Part shown: positions 8,795-23,402 of the stretch, piece after piece
Position numbering within the stretch: position 1 is the stretch's first letter
Layout: every line of letters begins with the position of its first letter
Assembly (NCBI GenBank): GCA_964057225.1
Contig: CAXKVF010000075.1
Location: 558,001-622,000, forward strand
Source of the DNA: Auanema rhodensis
Lineage: Eukaryota > Nematoda > Chromadorea > Rhabditida > Rhabditidae
DNA: 64,000 nucleotides
Direction: 5' to 3'
The notes under the pieces: model-generated
What the model saw: the letters and a program-made list of their open reading frames with translations, nothing else
Told to the model about the DNA's origin: nothing
Databases searched by the model: none
Translations under genes and position numbers: made by a program

Positions 8795-10906
8795 ACCATG
8801 ACTTTGAAATTTACGTTAACTTTAATTTATGCTAATTAAATGTACACGTGATGTGCACTTGGTATGTAACTCGCTTCACGTGAAAGATAAAGAGATGCGG
8901 TTTTCAAAATTGGATTCCCCATGTCCATATTAGTCTAAAAACAAATTTTTATTGATATTGGTGCATGGTAACCATGACTTTGAAATTTACGTGAACTTTA
9001 ATTTATGCTAATTAAATGTACACGTGATGTGCACTTGGTATGTAACTCGCTTCACGTGAAAGATAAAGAGATGCGGTTTTCAAAATTAGATTCCCCATGT
9101 CCATATTAGTCTAAAAACAAATTTTTATTGATATTGGTTCATGGTAACCATGACTTTGAAATTTACGTGAACTTTAATTTATGCTAATTAAATGTACACG
9201 TGATGTGCACTTGGTATGTAACTCGCTTCACGTGAAAGATAAAGAGATGCGGTTTTCAAAATTAGATTCCCCGTGTCCATATTAGTCGAAAAACAAATTT
9301 TTATTGATATTGCTTCATGGTAACCATGACTTTGAAATTTACGTGAACTTTAATTTATGCTAATTAAATGTACACGTGATGTGCACTTGGTATGTAACTC
9401 GCTTCACGTGAAAGATAAAGAGATGCGGTTTTCAAAATTAGATTCCCCATGTCCATATTAGTCTAAAAACAAATTTTTATTGATATTGCTTCATGGTAAC
9501 CATGACTTTGAAATTTACGTGAACTTTAATTTATGCTAATTAAATGTACACGTGATGTGCACTTGGTATGTAACTCGCTTCACGTGAAAGATAAAGAGAT
9601 GCGGTTTCCAAAATTAGATTCCCCATGTCCATATTAGTCTAAAAACAAATTTTTATTGATATTGGTTCATGGTAACCATGACTTTGAAATTTACGTTAAC
9701 TTTAATTCATGCTAATTAAATGTACACGTGATGTGCACTTGGTATGTAACTCGCTTCACGTGAAAGATAAAGAGATGCGGTTTTCAAAATTAGATTCCCC
9801 ATGTCCATATTAGTCTAAAAACAAATTTTTATTGATATTGGTGCATGGTAACCATGACTTTGAAATTTACGTGAACTTTAAATTATGCTAATTAAATGTA
9901 CACGTGATGTGCACTTGGTATGTAACTCGCTTCACGTGAAAGATAAAAAGATGCGGTTTTCAAAATTAGATTCCCGATGTCCATATTAGTCTAAAAACAA
10001 ATTTTTATTGATATTGGTTCATGGTAACCATGACTTTGAAATTTACGTGAACTTTAATTTATGCTAATTAAATGTACACGTGATGTGCACTTGGTATGTA
10101 ACTCGCTTCACGTGAAAGATAAAGAGATGCGGTTTTCAAAATTAGGTTCCCCATGTCCATATTAGTCTAAAAACAAATTTTTATTGATATTGGTGCATGG
10201 TAACCATGACTTTGAAATTTACGTGAACTTTAATTTATGCTAATTAAATGTACACGTGATGTGCACTTGGTATGTAACTCGCTTCACGTGAAAGATAAAG
10301 AGATGCGGTTTTCAAAATTAGATTCCCCATGTCCATATTAGTCTAAAAACTAATTTTTATTGATATTGGTTCATGGTAACCATGACTTTGAAATTTACGT
10401 GAACTTTAATTTATGCTAATTAAATGTACACGTGATGTGCACTTGGTATGTAACTCGCTTCACGTGAAAGATAAAGAGATGCGGTTTTCAAAATTAGATT
10501 CCCCATGTCCATATTAGTCTAAAAACAAATTTTTATTGATATTGGTGCATGGTAACCATGACTTTGAAATTTACGTGAACTTTAAATTATGCTAATTAAA
10601 TGTACACGTGATGTGCACTTGGTATGTAACTCGCTTCACGTGAAAGATAAAAAGATGCGGTTTTCAAAATTAGATTCCCCATGTCCATATTAGTCTAAAA
10701 ACAAATTTTTATTGATATTGGTTCATGGTAACCATGACTTTGAAATTTACGTTAACTTTAATTTATGCTAATTAAATGTACACGTGATGTGCACTTGGTA
10801 TGTAACTCGCTTCACGTGAAAGATAAAGAGATGCGGTTTTCAAAATTGGATTCCCCATGTCCATATTAGTCTAAAAACGAATTTTTATTGATATTGGTGC
10901 ATGGTA
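7387..10906 (+). repeat. 20-monomer block duplicated at +5104 bp, first copy
   Basis: All variant markers in these 3520 bp reappear in the same order at 12491-16010, 29 monomer lengths away. They include AAATTTTAATT, GCTATTTAAA, ACATTTTTTT, GGTTTAC, GTCAAAAAAC, CCCCGTGTCC, GGTTTCCAAAA, AATTCATGC, TTCCCGATG, AAACTAATT and AAACGAATT. I saw one difference on this side (GTGAAC for GTGCAC near 8680). The near identity indicates a recent copy event. Confidence 0.88.
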
Positions 10907-12490
10907 ACCATGACTTTGAAATTTACGTGAACTTTAAATTATGCTAATTAAATGTACACGTGATGTGCACTTGGTATGTAACTCGCTTCACGTGAAAGAT
11001 AAAAAGATGCGGTTTTCAAAATTAGATTCCCCATGTCCATATTAGTCTAAAAACAAATTTTTATTGATATTGGTGCATGGTAACCATGACTTTGAAATTT
11101 ACGTGAACTTTAATTTATGCTAATTAAATGTACACGTGATGTGCACTTGGTATGTAACTCGCTTCACGTGAAAGATAAAGAGATGCGGTTTTCAAAATTA
11201 GATTCCCCATGTCCATATTAGTCTAAAAACAAATTTTTATTGATATTGGTGCATGGTAACCATGACTTTGAAATTTACGTGAACTTTAAATTATGCTAAT
11301 TAAATGTACACGTGATGTGCACTTGGTATGTAACTCGCTTCACGTGAAAGATAAAAAGATGCGGTTTTCAAAATTAGATTCCCCATGTCCATATTAGTCT
11401 AAAAACAAATTTTTATTGATATTGGTTCATGGTAACCATGACTTTGAAATTTACGTGAACTTTAATTTATGCTAATTAAATGTACACGTGATGTGCACTT
11501 GGTATGTAACTCGCTTCACGTGAAAGATAAAGAGATGCGGTTTTCAAAATTAGATTCCCCATGTCCATATTAGTCTAAAAACAAATTTTTATTGATATTG
11601 GTGCATGGTAACCATGACTTTGAAATTTACGTGAACTTTAAATTATGCTAATTAAATGTACACGTGATGTGCACTTGGTATGTAACTCGCTTCACGTGAA
11701 AGATAAAAAGATGCGGTTTTCAAAATTAGATTCCCCATGTCCATATTAGTCTAAAAACAAATTTTTATTGATATTGGTTCATGGTAACCATGACTTTGAA
11801 ATTTACGTTAACTTTAATTTATGCTAATTAAATGTACACGTGATGTGCACTTGGTATGTAACTCGCTTCACGTGAAAGATAAAGAGATGCGGTTTTCAAA
11901 ATTGGATTCCCCATGTCCATATTAGTCTAAAAACGAATTTTTATTGATATTGGTGCATGGTAACCATGACTTTGAAATTTACGTGAACTTTAAATTATGC
12001 TAATTAAATGTACACGTGATGTGCACTTGGTATGTAACTCGCTTCACGTGAAAGATAAAAAGATGCGGTTTTCAAAATTAGATTCCCCATGTCCATATTA
12101 GTCTAAAAACAAATTTTTATTGATATTGGTGCATGGTAACCATGACTTTGAAATTTACGTGAACTTTAATTTATGCTAATTAAATGTACACGTGATGTGC
12201 ACTTGGTATGTAACTCGCTTCACGTGAAAGATAAAGAGATGCGGTTTTCAAAATTAGATTCCCCATGTCCATATTAGTCTAAAAACAAATTTTTATTGAT
12301 ATTGGTGCATGGTAACCATGACTTTGAAATTTACGTGAACTTTAAATTATGCTAATTAAATGTACACGTGATGTGCACTTGGTATGTAACTCGCTTCACG
12401 TGAAAGATAAAAAGATGCGGTTTTCAAAATTAGATTCCCCATGTCCATATTAGTCTAAAAACAAATTTTTATTGATATTGGTTCATGGTA
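10555..12490 (+). repeat. 6-monomer (1056-bp) higher-order duplication
   Basis: The series AAATTAT+AAAAAG, GTTAAC+TTGG+AAACGAATT, AAATTAT+AAAAAG, plain, AAATTAT+AAAAAG begins at 10555 and again at 11611. The rare AAACGAATT marker is at 10878 and 11934, exactly 1056 bp apart. The unit lies between the two 20-monomer blocks and shares its first two monomers with the end of the first block. Confidence 0.85.
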
Positions 12491-15400
12491 ACCATGACTT
12501 TGAAATTTACGTTAACTTTAATTTATGCTAATTAAATGTACACGTGATGTGCACTTGGTATGTAACTCGCTTCACGTGAAAGATAAAGAGATGCGGTTTT
12601 CAAAATTAGATTCCCCATGTCCATATTAGTCTAAAAACAAATTTTTATTGATATTGGTGCATGGTAACCATGACTTTGAAATTTACGTGAACTTTAAATT
12701 ATGCTAATTAAATGTACACGTGATGTGCACTTGGTATGTAACTCGCTTCACGTGAAAGATAAAAAGATGCGGTTTTCAAAATTAGATTCCCCATGTCCAT
12801 ATTAGTCTAAAAACAAATTTTTATTGATATTGGTTCATGGTAACCATGACTTTGAAATTTACGTGAACTTTAATTTATGCTAATTAAATGTACACGTGAT
12901 GTGCACTTGGTATGTAACTCGCTTCACGCGAAAGATAAAGAGATGCGGTTTTCAAAATTAGATTCCCCATGTCCATATTAGTCTAAAAACAAATTTTAAT
13001 TGATATTGGTTCATGGTAACCATGACTTTGAAATTTACGTGAACTTTAATTTATGCTATTTAAATGTACACGTGATGTGCACTTGGTATGTAACTCGCTT
13101 CACGTGAAAGATAAAGAGATGCGGTTTTCAAAATTAGATTCCCCATGTCCATATTAGTCTAAAAACATTTTTTTATTGATATTGGTGCATGGTAACCATG
13201 ACTTTGAAATTTACGTGAACTTTAATTTATGCTAATTAAATGTACACGTGATGTGCACTTGGTATGTAACTCGCTTCACGTGAAAGATAAAGAGATGCGG
13301 TTTTCAAAATTAGATTCCCCATGTCCATATTAGTCTAAAAACAAATTTTTATTGATATTGCTTCATGGTAACCATGACTTTGAAATTTACGTGAACTTTA
13401 ATTTATGCTAATTAAATGTACACGTGATGTGCACTTGGTATGTAACTCGCTTCACGTGAAAGATAAAAAGATGCGGTTTACAAAATTAGATTCCCCATGT
13501 CCATATTAGTCTAAAAACAAATTTTTATTGATATTGGTTCATGGTAACCATGACTTTGAAATTTACGTTAACTTTAATTTATGCTAATTAAATGTACACG
13601 TGATGTGCACTTGGTATGTAACTCGCTTCACGTGAAAGATAAAGAGATGCGGTTTTCAAAATTAGATTCCCCATGTCCATATTAGTCAAAAAACAAATTT
13701 TTATTGATATTGGTGCATGGTAACCATGACTTTGAAATTTACGTGAACTTTAAATTATGCTAATTAAATGTACACGTGATGTGCACTTGGTATGTAACTC
13801 GCTTCACGTGAAAGATAAAAAGATGCGGTTTTCAAAATTAGATTCCCCATGTCCATATTAGTCTAAAAACAAATTTTTATTGATATTGGTTCATGGTAAC
13901 CATGACTTTGAAATTTACGTTAACTTTAATTTATGCTAATTAAATGTACACGTGATGTGCACTTGGTATGTAACTCGCTTCACGTAAAAGATAAAGAGAT
14001 GCGGTTTTCAAAATTGGATTCCCCATGTCCATATTAGTCTAAAAACAAATTTTTATTGATATTGGTGCATGGTAACCATGACTTTGAAATTTACGTGAAC
14101 TTTAATTTATGCTAATTAAATGTACACGTGATGTGCACTTGGTATGTAACTCGCTTCACGTGAAAGATAAAGAGATGCGGTTTTCAAAATTAGATTCCCC
14201 ATGTCCATATTAGTCTAAAAACAAATTTTTATTGATATTGGTTCATGGTAACCATGACTTTGAAATTTACGTGAACTTTAATTTATGCTAATTAAATGTA
14301 CACGTGATGTGCACTTGGTATGTAACTCGCTTCACGTGAAAGATAAAGAGATGCGGTTTTCAAAATTAGATTCCCCGTGTCCATATTAGTCGAAAAACAA
14401 ATTTTTATTGATATTGCTTCATGGTAACCATGACTTTGAAATTTACGTGAACTTTAATTTATGCTAATTAAATGTACACGTGATGTGCACTTGGTATGTA
14501 ACTCGCTTCACGTGAAAGATAAAGAGATGCGGTTTTCAAAATTAGATTCCCCATGTCCATATTAGTCTAAAAACAAATTTTTATTGATATTGCTTCATGG
14601 TAACCATGACTTTGAAATTTACGTGAACTTTAATTTATGCTAATTAAATGTACACGTGATGTGCACTTGGTATGTAACTCGCTTCACGTGAAAGATAAAG
14701 AGATGCGGTTTCCAAAATTAGATTCCCCATGTCCATATTAGTCTAAAAACAAATTTTTATTGATATTGGTTCATGGTAACCATGACTTTGAAATTTACGT
14801 TAACTTTAATTCATGCTAATTAAATGTACACGTGATGTGCACTTGGTATGTAACTCGCTTCACGTGAAAGATAAAGAGATGCGGTTTTCAAAATTAGATT
14901 CCCCATGTCCATATTAGTCTAAAAACAAATTTTTATTGATATTGGTGCATGGTAACCATGACTTTGAAATTTACGTGAACTTTAAATTATGCTAATTAAA
15001 TGTACACGTGATGTGCACTTGGTATGTAACTCGCTTCACGTGAAAGATAAAAAGATGCGGTTTTCAAAATTAGATTCCCGATGTCCATATTAGTCTAAAA
15101 ACAAATTTTTATTGATATTGGTTCATGGTAACCATGACTTTGAAATTTACGTGAACTTTAATTTATGCTAATTAAATGTACACGTGATGTGCACTTGGTA
15201 TGTAACTCGCTTCACGTGAAAGATAAAGAGATGCGGTTTTCAAAATTAGGTTCCCCATGTCCATATTAGTCTAAAAACAAATTTTTATTGATATTGGTGC
15301 ATGGTAACCATGACTTTGAAATTTACGTGAACTTTAATTTATGCTAATTAAATGTACACGTGATGTGCACTTGGTATGTAACTCGCTTCACGTGAAAGAT

Positions 15401-16010
15401 AAAGAGATGCGGTTTTCAAAATTAGATTCCCCATGTCCATATTAGTCTAAAAACTAATTTTTATTGATATTGGTTCATGGTAACCATGACTTTGAAATTT
15501 ACGTGAACTTTAATTTATGCTAATTAAATGTACACGTGATGTGCACTTGGTATGTAACTCGCTTCACGTGAAAGATAAAGAGATGCGGTTTTCAAAATTA
15601 GATTCCCCATGTCCATATTAGTCTAAAAACAAATTTTTATTGATATTGGTGCATGGTAACCATGACTTTGAAATTTACGTGAACTTTAAATTATGCTAAT
15701 TAAATGTACACGTGATGTGCACTTGGTATGTAACTCGCTTCACGTGAAAGATAAAAAGATGCGGTTTTCAAAATTAGATTCCCCATGTCCATATTAGTCT
15801 AAAAACAAATTTTTATTGATATTGGTTCATGGTAACCATGACTTTGAAATTTACGTTAACTTTAATTTATGCTAATTAAATGTACACGTGATGTGCACTT
15901 GGTATGTAACTCGCTTCACGTGAAAGATAAAGAGATGCGGTTTTCAAAATTGGATTCCCCATGTCCATATTAGTCTAAAAACGAATTTTTATTGATATTG
16001 GTGCATGGTA
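12491..16010 (+). repeat. 20-monomer block duplicated at +5104 bp, second copy
   Basis: This copy of 7387-10906 has two differences private to it that I noticed: CACGCG near 12929 and CACGTAAAAG near 13985. The match ends at about 16010, where the next monomer is plain rather than AAATTAT/AAAAAG type. Confidence 0.88.
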
Positions 16011-18826
16011 ACCATGACTTTGAAATTTACGTGAACTTTAATTTATGCTAATTAAATGTACACGTGATGTGCACTTGGTATGTAACTCGCTTCACGTGAA
16101 AGATAAAGAGATGCGGTTTTCAAAATTAGATTCCCCATGTCCATATTAGTCTAAAAACAAATTTTTATTGATATTGGTTCATGGTAACCATTACTTTGAA
16201 ATTTACGTGAACTTTAATTTATGCTAATTAAATGTACACGTGATGTGCACTTGGTATGTAACTCGCTTCACGTGAAAGATAAAGAGATGCGGTTTTCAAA
16301 ATTAGATTCCCCATGTCCATATTAGTCTAAAAACAAATTTTTATTGATATTGGTGCATGGTAACCATGACTTTGAAATTTACGTGAACTTTAATTTATGC
16401 TAATTAAATGTACACGTGATGTGCACTTGGTATGTAACTCGCTTCACGTGAAAGATAAAGAGATGCGGTTTTCAAAATTAGATTCCCCATGTCCATATTA
16501 GTCTAAAAACAAATTTTTATTGATATTGGTGCATGGTAACCATGACTTTGAAATTTACGTGAACTTTAAATTATGCTAATTAAATGTACACGTGATGTGC
16601 ACTTGGTATGTAACTCGCTTCACGTGAAAGATAAAAAGATGCGGTTTTCAAAATTAGATTCCCCATGTCCATATTAGTCTAAAAACAAATTTTTATTGAT
16701 ATTGGTTCATGGTAACCATGACTTTGAAATTTACGTTAACTTTAATTTATGCTAATTAAATGTACACGTGATGTGCACTTGGTATGTAACTCGCTTCACG
16801 TGAAAGATAAAGAGATGCGGTTTTCAAAATTGGATTCCCCATGTCCATATTAGTCTAAAAACAAATTTTTATTGATATTGGTGCATGGTAACCATGACTT
16901 TGAAATTTACGTGAACTTTAATTTATGCTAATTAAATGTACACGTGATGTGCACTTGGTATGTAACTCGCTTCACGTGAAAGATGAAGAGATGCGGTTTT
17001 CAAAATTAGATTCCCCATGTCCATATTAGTCTAAAAACAAATTTTTATTGATATTGGTTCATGGTAACCATTACTTTGAAATTTACGTGAACTTTAATTT
17101 ATGCTAATTAAATGTACACGTGATGTGCACTTGGTATGTAACTCGCTTCACGTGAAAGATAAAGAGATGCGGTTTTCAAAATTAGATTCCCCATGTCCAT
17201 ATTAGTCTAAAAACAAATTTTTATTGATATTGGTGCATGGTAACCATGACTTTGAAATTTACGTGAACTTTAATTTATGCTAATTAAATGTACACGTGAT
17301 GTGCACTTGGTATGTAACTCGCTTCACGTGAAAGATAAAGAGATGCGGTTTTCAAAATTAGATTCCCCATGTCCATATTAGTCTAAAAACAAATTTTTAT
17401 TGATATTGGTGCATGGTAACCATGACTTTGAAATTTACGTGAACTTTAATTTATGCTAATTAAATGTACACGTGATGTGCACTTGGTATGTAACTCGCTT
17501 CACGTGAAAGATAAAGAGATGCGGTTTTCAAAATTAGATTCCCCATGTCCATATTAGTCTAAAAACAAATTTTTATTGATTTTGGTGCATGGTAACCATG
17601 ACTTTGAAATTTACGTGAACTTTAATTTATGCTAATTAAATGTACACGTGATGTGCACTTGGTATGTAACTCGCTTCACGTGAAAGATGAAGAGATGCGG
17701 TTTTCAAAATTAGATTCCCCATGTCCATATTAGTCTAAAAACAAATTTTTATTGATATTGGTGCATGGTAACCATGACTTTGAAATTTACGTGAACTTTA
17801 ATTTATACTAATTAAATGTACACGTGATGTGCACTTGGTATGTAACTCGCTTCACGTGAAAGATGAAGAGATGCGGTTTTCAAAATTAGATTCCACATGT
17901 CCATATTAGTCTAAAAACAAATTTTTATTGATATTGGTGCATGGTAACCATGACTTTGAAATTTACGTGAACTTTAATTTATGCTAATTAAATGTACACG
18001 TGATGTGCACTTGGTATGTAACTCGCTTCACGTGAAAGATAAAGAGATGCGGTTTTCAAAATTAGATTCCCCATGTCCATATTAGTCTAAAAACAAATTT
18101 TTTATGATATTGGTGCATGGTAACCATGACTTTGAAATTTACGTGAACTTTAATTTATGCTAATTAAATGTACACGTGATGTGCACTTGGTATGTAACTC
18201 GCTTCACGTGAAAGATAAAGAGATGCGGTTTTCAAAATTAGGTTCCCCATGTCCATATTAGTCTAAAAACAAATTTTTATCGATATTGCTTCATGGTAAC
18301 CATGACTTTGAAATTTACGTGAACTTTAATTTATGCTAATTAAATGTACACGTGATGTGCACTTGGTATGTAACTCGCTTCACGTGAAAGATAAAGAGAT
18401 GCGGTTTTCAAAATTAGATTCCCCATGTCCATATTAGTCTAAAAACAAATTTTTATTGATATTGGTGCATGGTAACCATGACTTTGAAATTTACGTGAAC
18501 TTTAATTTATACTAATTAAATGTACACGTGATGTGCACTTGGTATGTAACTTGCTTCACGTGAAAGATAAAGTGATGCGGTTTCCAAAATTAGATTCCCC
18601 ATGTCCATATTAGTCTAAAAACAAATTTTTATTGATATTGGTTCATGGTAACCATGACTTTGAAATTTACGTGAACTTTAATTTATGCTAATTAAATGTA
18701 CACGTGATGTGCACTTGGTATGTAACTCGCTTCACGTGAAAGATAAAGAGATGCGGTTTTCAAAATTTGATTCCGCATGTCCATATTAGTCTAAAAACAA
18801 ATTTTTATTGATATTGGTTCATGGTA
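16011..18826 (+). repeat. Mixed monomers between higher-order blocks
   Basis: This stretch holds 16 ordinary monomers. Markers include ACCATTACTTTG near 16191 and 17071 (5 monomers apart), AGATGAAGAG near 16983, 17687 and 17863, TTTATACTAATT near 17809 and 18507, and a first ATCGATATTGC near 18279. No non-satellite sequence is present. I did not resolve a clear higher-order unit. Confidence 0.7.
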
Positions 18827-20938
18827 ACCATGACTTTGAAATTTACGTGAACTTTAATTTATGCTAATTAAATGTACACGTGATGTACACTTGGTATGTA
18901 ACTCGCTTCACGTGAAAGATAAAGAGATGCGGTTTTCAAAATTAGGTTCCCCATGTCCATATTAGTCTAAAAACAAATTTTTATTGATATTGGTTCATGG
19001 TAACCATGACTTTGAAATTTACGTGAACTTTAATTTATGCTAATTAAATGTACACGTGATGTGCACTTGGTATGTAACTCGCTTCACGTGAAAGATAAAG
19101 AGATGCGGTTTTCAAAATTAGATTCCCCATGTCCATATTAGTCTAAAAACAAATTTTTATTGATATTGCTTCATGGTAACCATGACTTTGAAATTTACGT
19201 GAACTTTAATTTATGCTAATTAAATGTACACGTGATGTGTACTTGGTATGTAACTCGCTTCACGTGAAAGATAAAGAGATGCGGTTTTCAAAATTAGATT
19301 CCCCATGTCCATATTAGTCTAAAAACAATTTTTTATTGATATTGGTTCATGGTAACCATGACTTTGAAATTTACGTGAACTTTAATTTATGCTTATTAAA
19401 TGTACACGTGATGTGCACTTGGTATGTAACTCGCTTCACGTGAAAGATAAAGAGATGCGGTTTTCAAAATTAGATTCCCCATGTCCATATTAGTCTAAAA
19501 ACAAATTTTTATCGATATTGCTTCATGGTAACCATGACTTTGAAATTTACGTGAACTTTAATTTATGCTAATTAAATGTACACGTGATGTGCACTTGGTA
19601 TGTAACTCGCTTCACGTGAAAGATAAAGAGATGCGGTTTTCAAAATTAGATTCCCCATGTCCATATTAGTCTAAAAACAAATTTTTATTGATATTGGTGC
19701 ATGGTAACCATGACTTTGAAATTTACGTGAACTTTAATTTATACTAATTAAATGTACACGTGATGTGCACTTGGTATGTAACTTGCTTCACGTGAAAGAT
19801 AAAGTGATGCGGTTTTCAAAATTAGATTCCCCATGTCCATATTAGTCTAAAAACAAATTTTTATTGATATTGGTTCATGGTAACCATGACTTTGAAATTT
19901 ACGTGAACTTTAATTTATGCTAATTAAATGTACACGTGATGTGCACTTGGTATGTAACTCGCTTCACGTGAAAGATAAAGAGATGCGGTTTTCAAAATTT
20001 GATTCCCCATGTCCATATTAGTCTAAAAACAAATTTTTATTGATATTGGTTCATGGTAACCATGACTTTGAAATTTACGTGAACTTTAATTTATGCTAAT
20101 TAAATGTACACGTGATGTACACTTGGTATGTAACTCGCTTCACGTGAAAGATAAAGAGATGCGGTTTTCAAAATTAGATTCCCCATGTCCATATTAGTCT
20201 AAAAACAAATTTTTATTGATATTGGTGCATGGTAACCATGACTTTGAAATTTACGTGAACTTTAATTTATGCTAATTAAATGTACACGTGATGTGCACTT
20301 GGTATGTAACTAGCTTCACGTGAAAGATAAAGAGATGCGGTTTTCAAAATTAGATTCCCCATGTACATATTAGTCTAAAAACAAATTTTTATTGATATTG
20401 GTTCATGGTAACCATGACTTTGAAATTTACGTGAACTTTAATTTATGCTAATTAAATGTACACGTGATGTGCACTTGGTATGTAACTCGCTTCACGTGAA
20501 AGATAAAGAGATGCGGTTTTCAACATTAGATTCCCCATGTCCATATTAGTCTAAAAACAAATTTTTATTGATATTGGTGCATGGTAACCATTACTTTGAA
20601 ATTTACGTGAACTTTAATTTATGCTAATTAAATGTACACGTGATGTGCACTTGGTATGTAACTCGCTTCACGTGAAAGATAAAGAGATGCGGTTTTCAAA
20701 ATTAGATTCCCCATGTCCATATTAGTCTAAAAACAAATTTTTATTGATATTGGTGCATGGTAACCATGACTTTGAAATTTACGTGAACTTTAATTTATGC
20801 TAATTAAATGTACACGTGATGTGCACTTGGTATGTAACTCGCTTCACGTGAAAGATAAAGAGATGCGGTTTTCAAAATTAGATTCCCCATGTCCATTTCA
20901 GTCTAAAAACAAATTTTTATTGATATTGGTGCATGGTA
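18827..20938 (+). repeat. 12-monomer block duplicated at +7040 bp, first copy
   Basis: Marker order here is GGTTCC, GTGTAC, AATTTTTT, GCTTATT with ATCGAT, plain, TATACTA with AACTTGC and AAAGTG, TTTGATT, plain, AACTAGC with GTACAT, CAACATT, ACCATTAC and CATTTCAG. The same order recurs at 25867-27978, 40 monomer lengths away. GATGTACAC at 18827 and 20059 is private to this copy. The block continues as 21115-21642 against 27979-28506 with a 6864-bp offset, because one extra monomer is present at 20939-21114. Confidence 0.85.
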
Positions 20939-22346
20939 ACCATGACTTTGAAATTTACGTGAACTTTAATTTATGCTAATTAAATGTACACGTGATGTGC
21001 ACTTGGTATGTAACTCGCTTCACGTGAAAGATAAAGAGATGCGGTTTTCAAAATTAGATTCCCCATGTCCATATTAGTCTAAAAACAAATTTTTATTGAT
21101 ATTGGTGCATGGTAACCATGACTTTGAAATTTACGTGAACTTTAGTTTATGCTAATTAAATGTACACGTGATGTGCACTTGGTATGTAACTCGCTTCACG
21201 TGAAAGATAAAGAGATGCGGTTTTCAAAATTAGATTCCCCATGTCCATTTTAGTCTAAAAACAAATTTTTATTGATATTGGTGCATGGTAACCATGACTT
21301 TGAAATTTACGTGAACTTTAAATTATGCTAATTAAATGTACACGTGATGTGCACTTGGTATGTAACTCGCTTCACGTGAAAGATAAAAAGATGCGGTTTT
21401 CAAAATTAGATTCCCCATGTCCATATTAGTCTTAAAACAAATTTTTATTGATATTGGTTCATGGTAACCATGACTTTGAAATTTACGTTAACTTTAATTT
21501 ATGCTAATTAAATGTACACGTGATGTGCACTTGGTATGTAACTCGCTTCACGTGAAAGATAAAGAGATGCGGTTTTCAAAATTGGATTCCCCATGTCCAT
21601 ATTAGTCTAAAAACAAATTTTTATTGATATTGGTGCATGGTAACCATGACTTTGAAATTTACGTGAACTTTAATTTATGCTAATTAAATGTACACGTGAT
21701 GTGCACTTGGTATGTAACTCGCTTCACGTGAAAGATAAAGAGATGCGGTTTTCAAAATTAGATTCCCCATGTCCATATTAGTCTAAAAACAAATTTTTAT
21801 TGATATTGGTGCATGGTAACCATGACTTTGAAATTTACGTGAACTTTAAATTATGCTAATTAAATGTACACGTGATGTGCACTTGGTATGTAACTCGCTT
21901 CACGTGAAAGATAAAAAGATGCGGTTTTCAAAATTAGATTCCCCATGTCCATATTAGTCTAAAAACAAATTTTTATTGATATTGGTTCATGGTAACCATG
22001 ACTTTGAAATTTACGTTAACTTTAATTTATGCTAATTAAATGTACACGTGATGTGCACTTGGTATGTAACTCGCTTCACGTGAAAGATAAAGAGATGCGG
22101 TTTTCAAAATTGGATTCCCCATGTCCATATTAGTCTAAAAACAAATTTTTATTGATATTGGTTCATGGTAACCATGACTTTGAAATTTACGTGAACTTTA
22201 ATTTATGCTAATTAAATGTACACGTGATGTGCACTTGGTATGTAACTCGCTTCACGTGAAAGATAAAGAGATGCGGTTTTCAAAATTAGATTCCCCATGT
22301 CCATATTAGTCTAAAAACAAATTTTTATTGATATTGGTTCATGGTA

Positions 22347-23402
22347 ACCATTACTTTGAAATTTACGTGAACTTTAATTTATGCTAATTAAATGTACACG
22401 TGATGTGCACTTGGTATGTAACTCGCTTCACGTGAAAGATAAAGAGATGCGGTTTTCAAAATTAGATTCCCCATGTCCATATTAGTCTAAAAACAAATTT
22501 TTATTGATATTGGTGCATGGTAACCATGACTTTGAAATTTACGTGAACTTTAATTTATGCTAATTAAATGTACACGTGATGTGCACTTGGTATGTAACTC
22601 GCTTCACGTGAAAGATAAAGAGATGCGGTTTTCAAAATTAGATTCCCCATGTCCATATTAGTCTAAAAACAAATTTTTATTGATATTGGTTCATGGTAAC
22701 CATTACTTTGAAATTTACGTGAACTTTAATTTATGCTAATTAAATGTACACGTGATGTGCACTTGGTATGTAACTCGCTTCACGTGAAAGATAAAGAGAT
22801 GCGGTTTTCAAAATTAGATTCCCCATGTCCATATTAGTCTAAAAACAAATTTTTATTGATATTGGTGCATGGTAACCATGACTTTGAAATTTACGTGAAC
22901 TTTAATTTATGCTAATTAAATGTACACGTGATGTGCACTTGGTATGTAACTCGCTTCACGTGAAAGATAAAGAGATGCGGTTTTCAAAATTAGATTCCCC
23001 ATGTCCATATTAGTCTAAAAACAAATTTTTATTGATATTGGTTCATGGTAACCATTACTTTGAAATTTACGTGAACTTTAATTTATGCTAATTAAATGTA
23101 CACGTGATGTGCACTTGGTATGTAACTCGCTTCACGTGAAAGATAAAGAGATGCGGTTTTCAAAATTAGATTCCCCATGTCCATATTAGTCTAAAAACAA
23201 ATTTTTATTGATATTGGTGCATGGTAACCATGACTTTGAAATTTACGTGAACTTTAATTTATGCTAATTAAATGTACACGTGATGTGCACTTGGTATGTA
23301 ACTCGCTTCACGTGAAAGATAAAGAGATGCGGTTTTCAAAATTAGATTCCCCATGTCCATATTAGTCTAAAAACAAATTTTTATTGATATTGGTGCATGG
23401 TA
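22347..23402 (+). repeat. 2-monomer (352-bp) unit repeated three times
   Basis: The G6T monomer (ACCATTACTTTG) starts at 22347, 22699 and 23051, alternating with a plain monomer. The same alternation appears as a pair at 24635 and 24987. This is a local dimeric amplification inside longer repeats. Confidence 0.85.

Noticed and set aside
18081-18122. Indel near 18100 (AAATTTTTTATGATATTGG)
   Set aside because: The monomer keeps its 176-bp length, so this is substitution or a compensated change and not a net indel.
20797-20979. 60-codon reading frames at 20797, 27837, 33821, 46493, 48957, 51773 and 55821 as genes
   Set aside because: Each begins at the ATG at offset 35 found in almost every monomer and exceeds 34 codons only because the TAG at offsets 137-139 is mutated to CAG. 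It ends at TAA in the next monomer. There is no domain, no coding signal and no frame conservation, because 176 is not divisible by 3.
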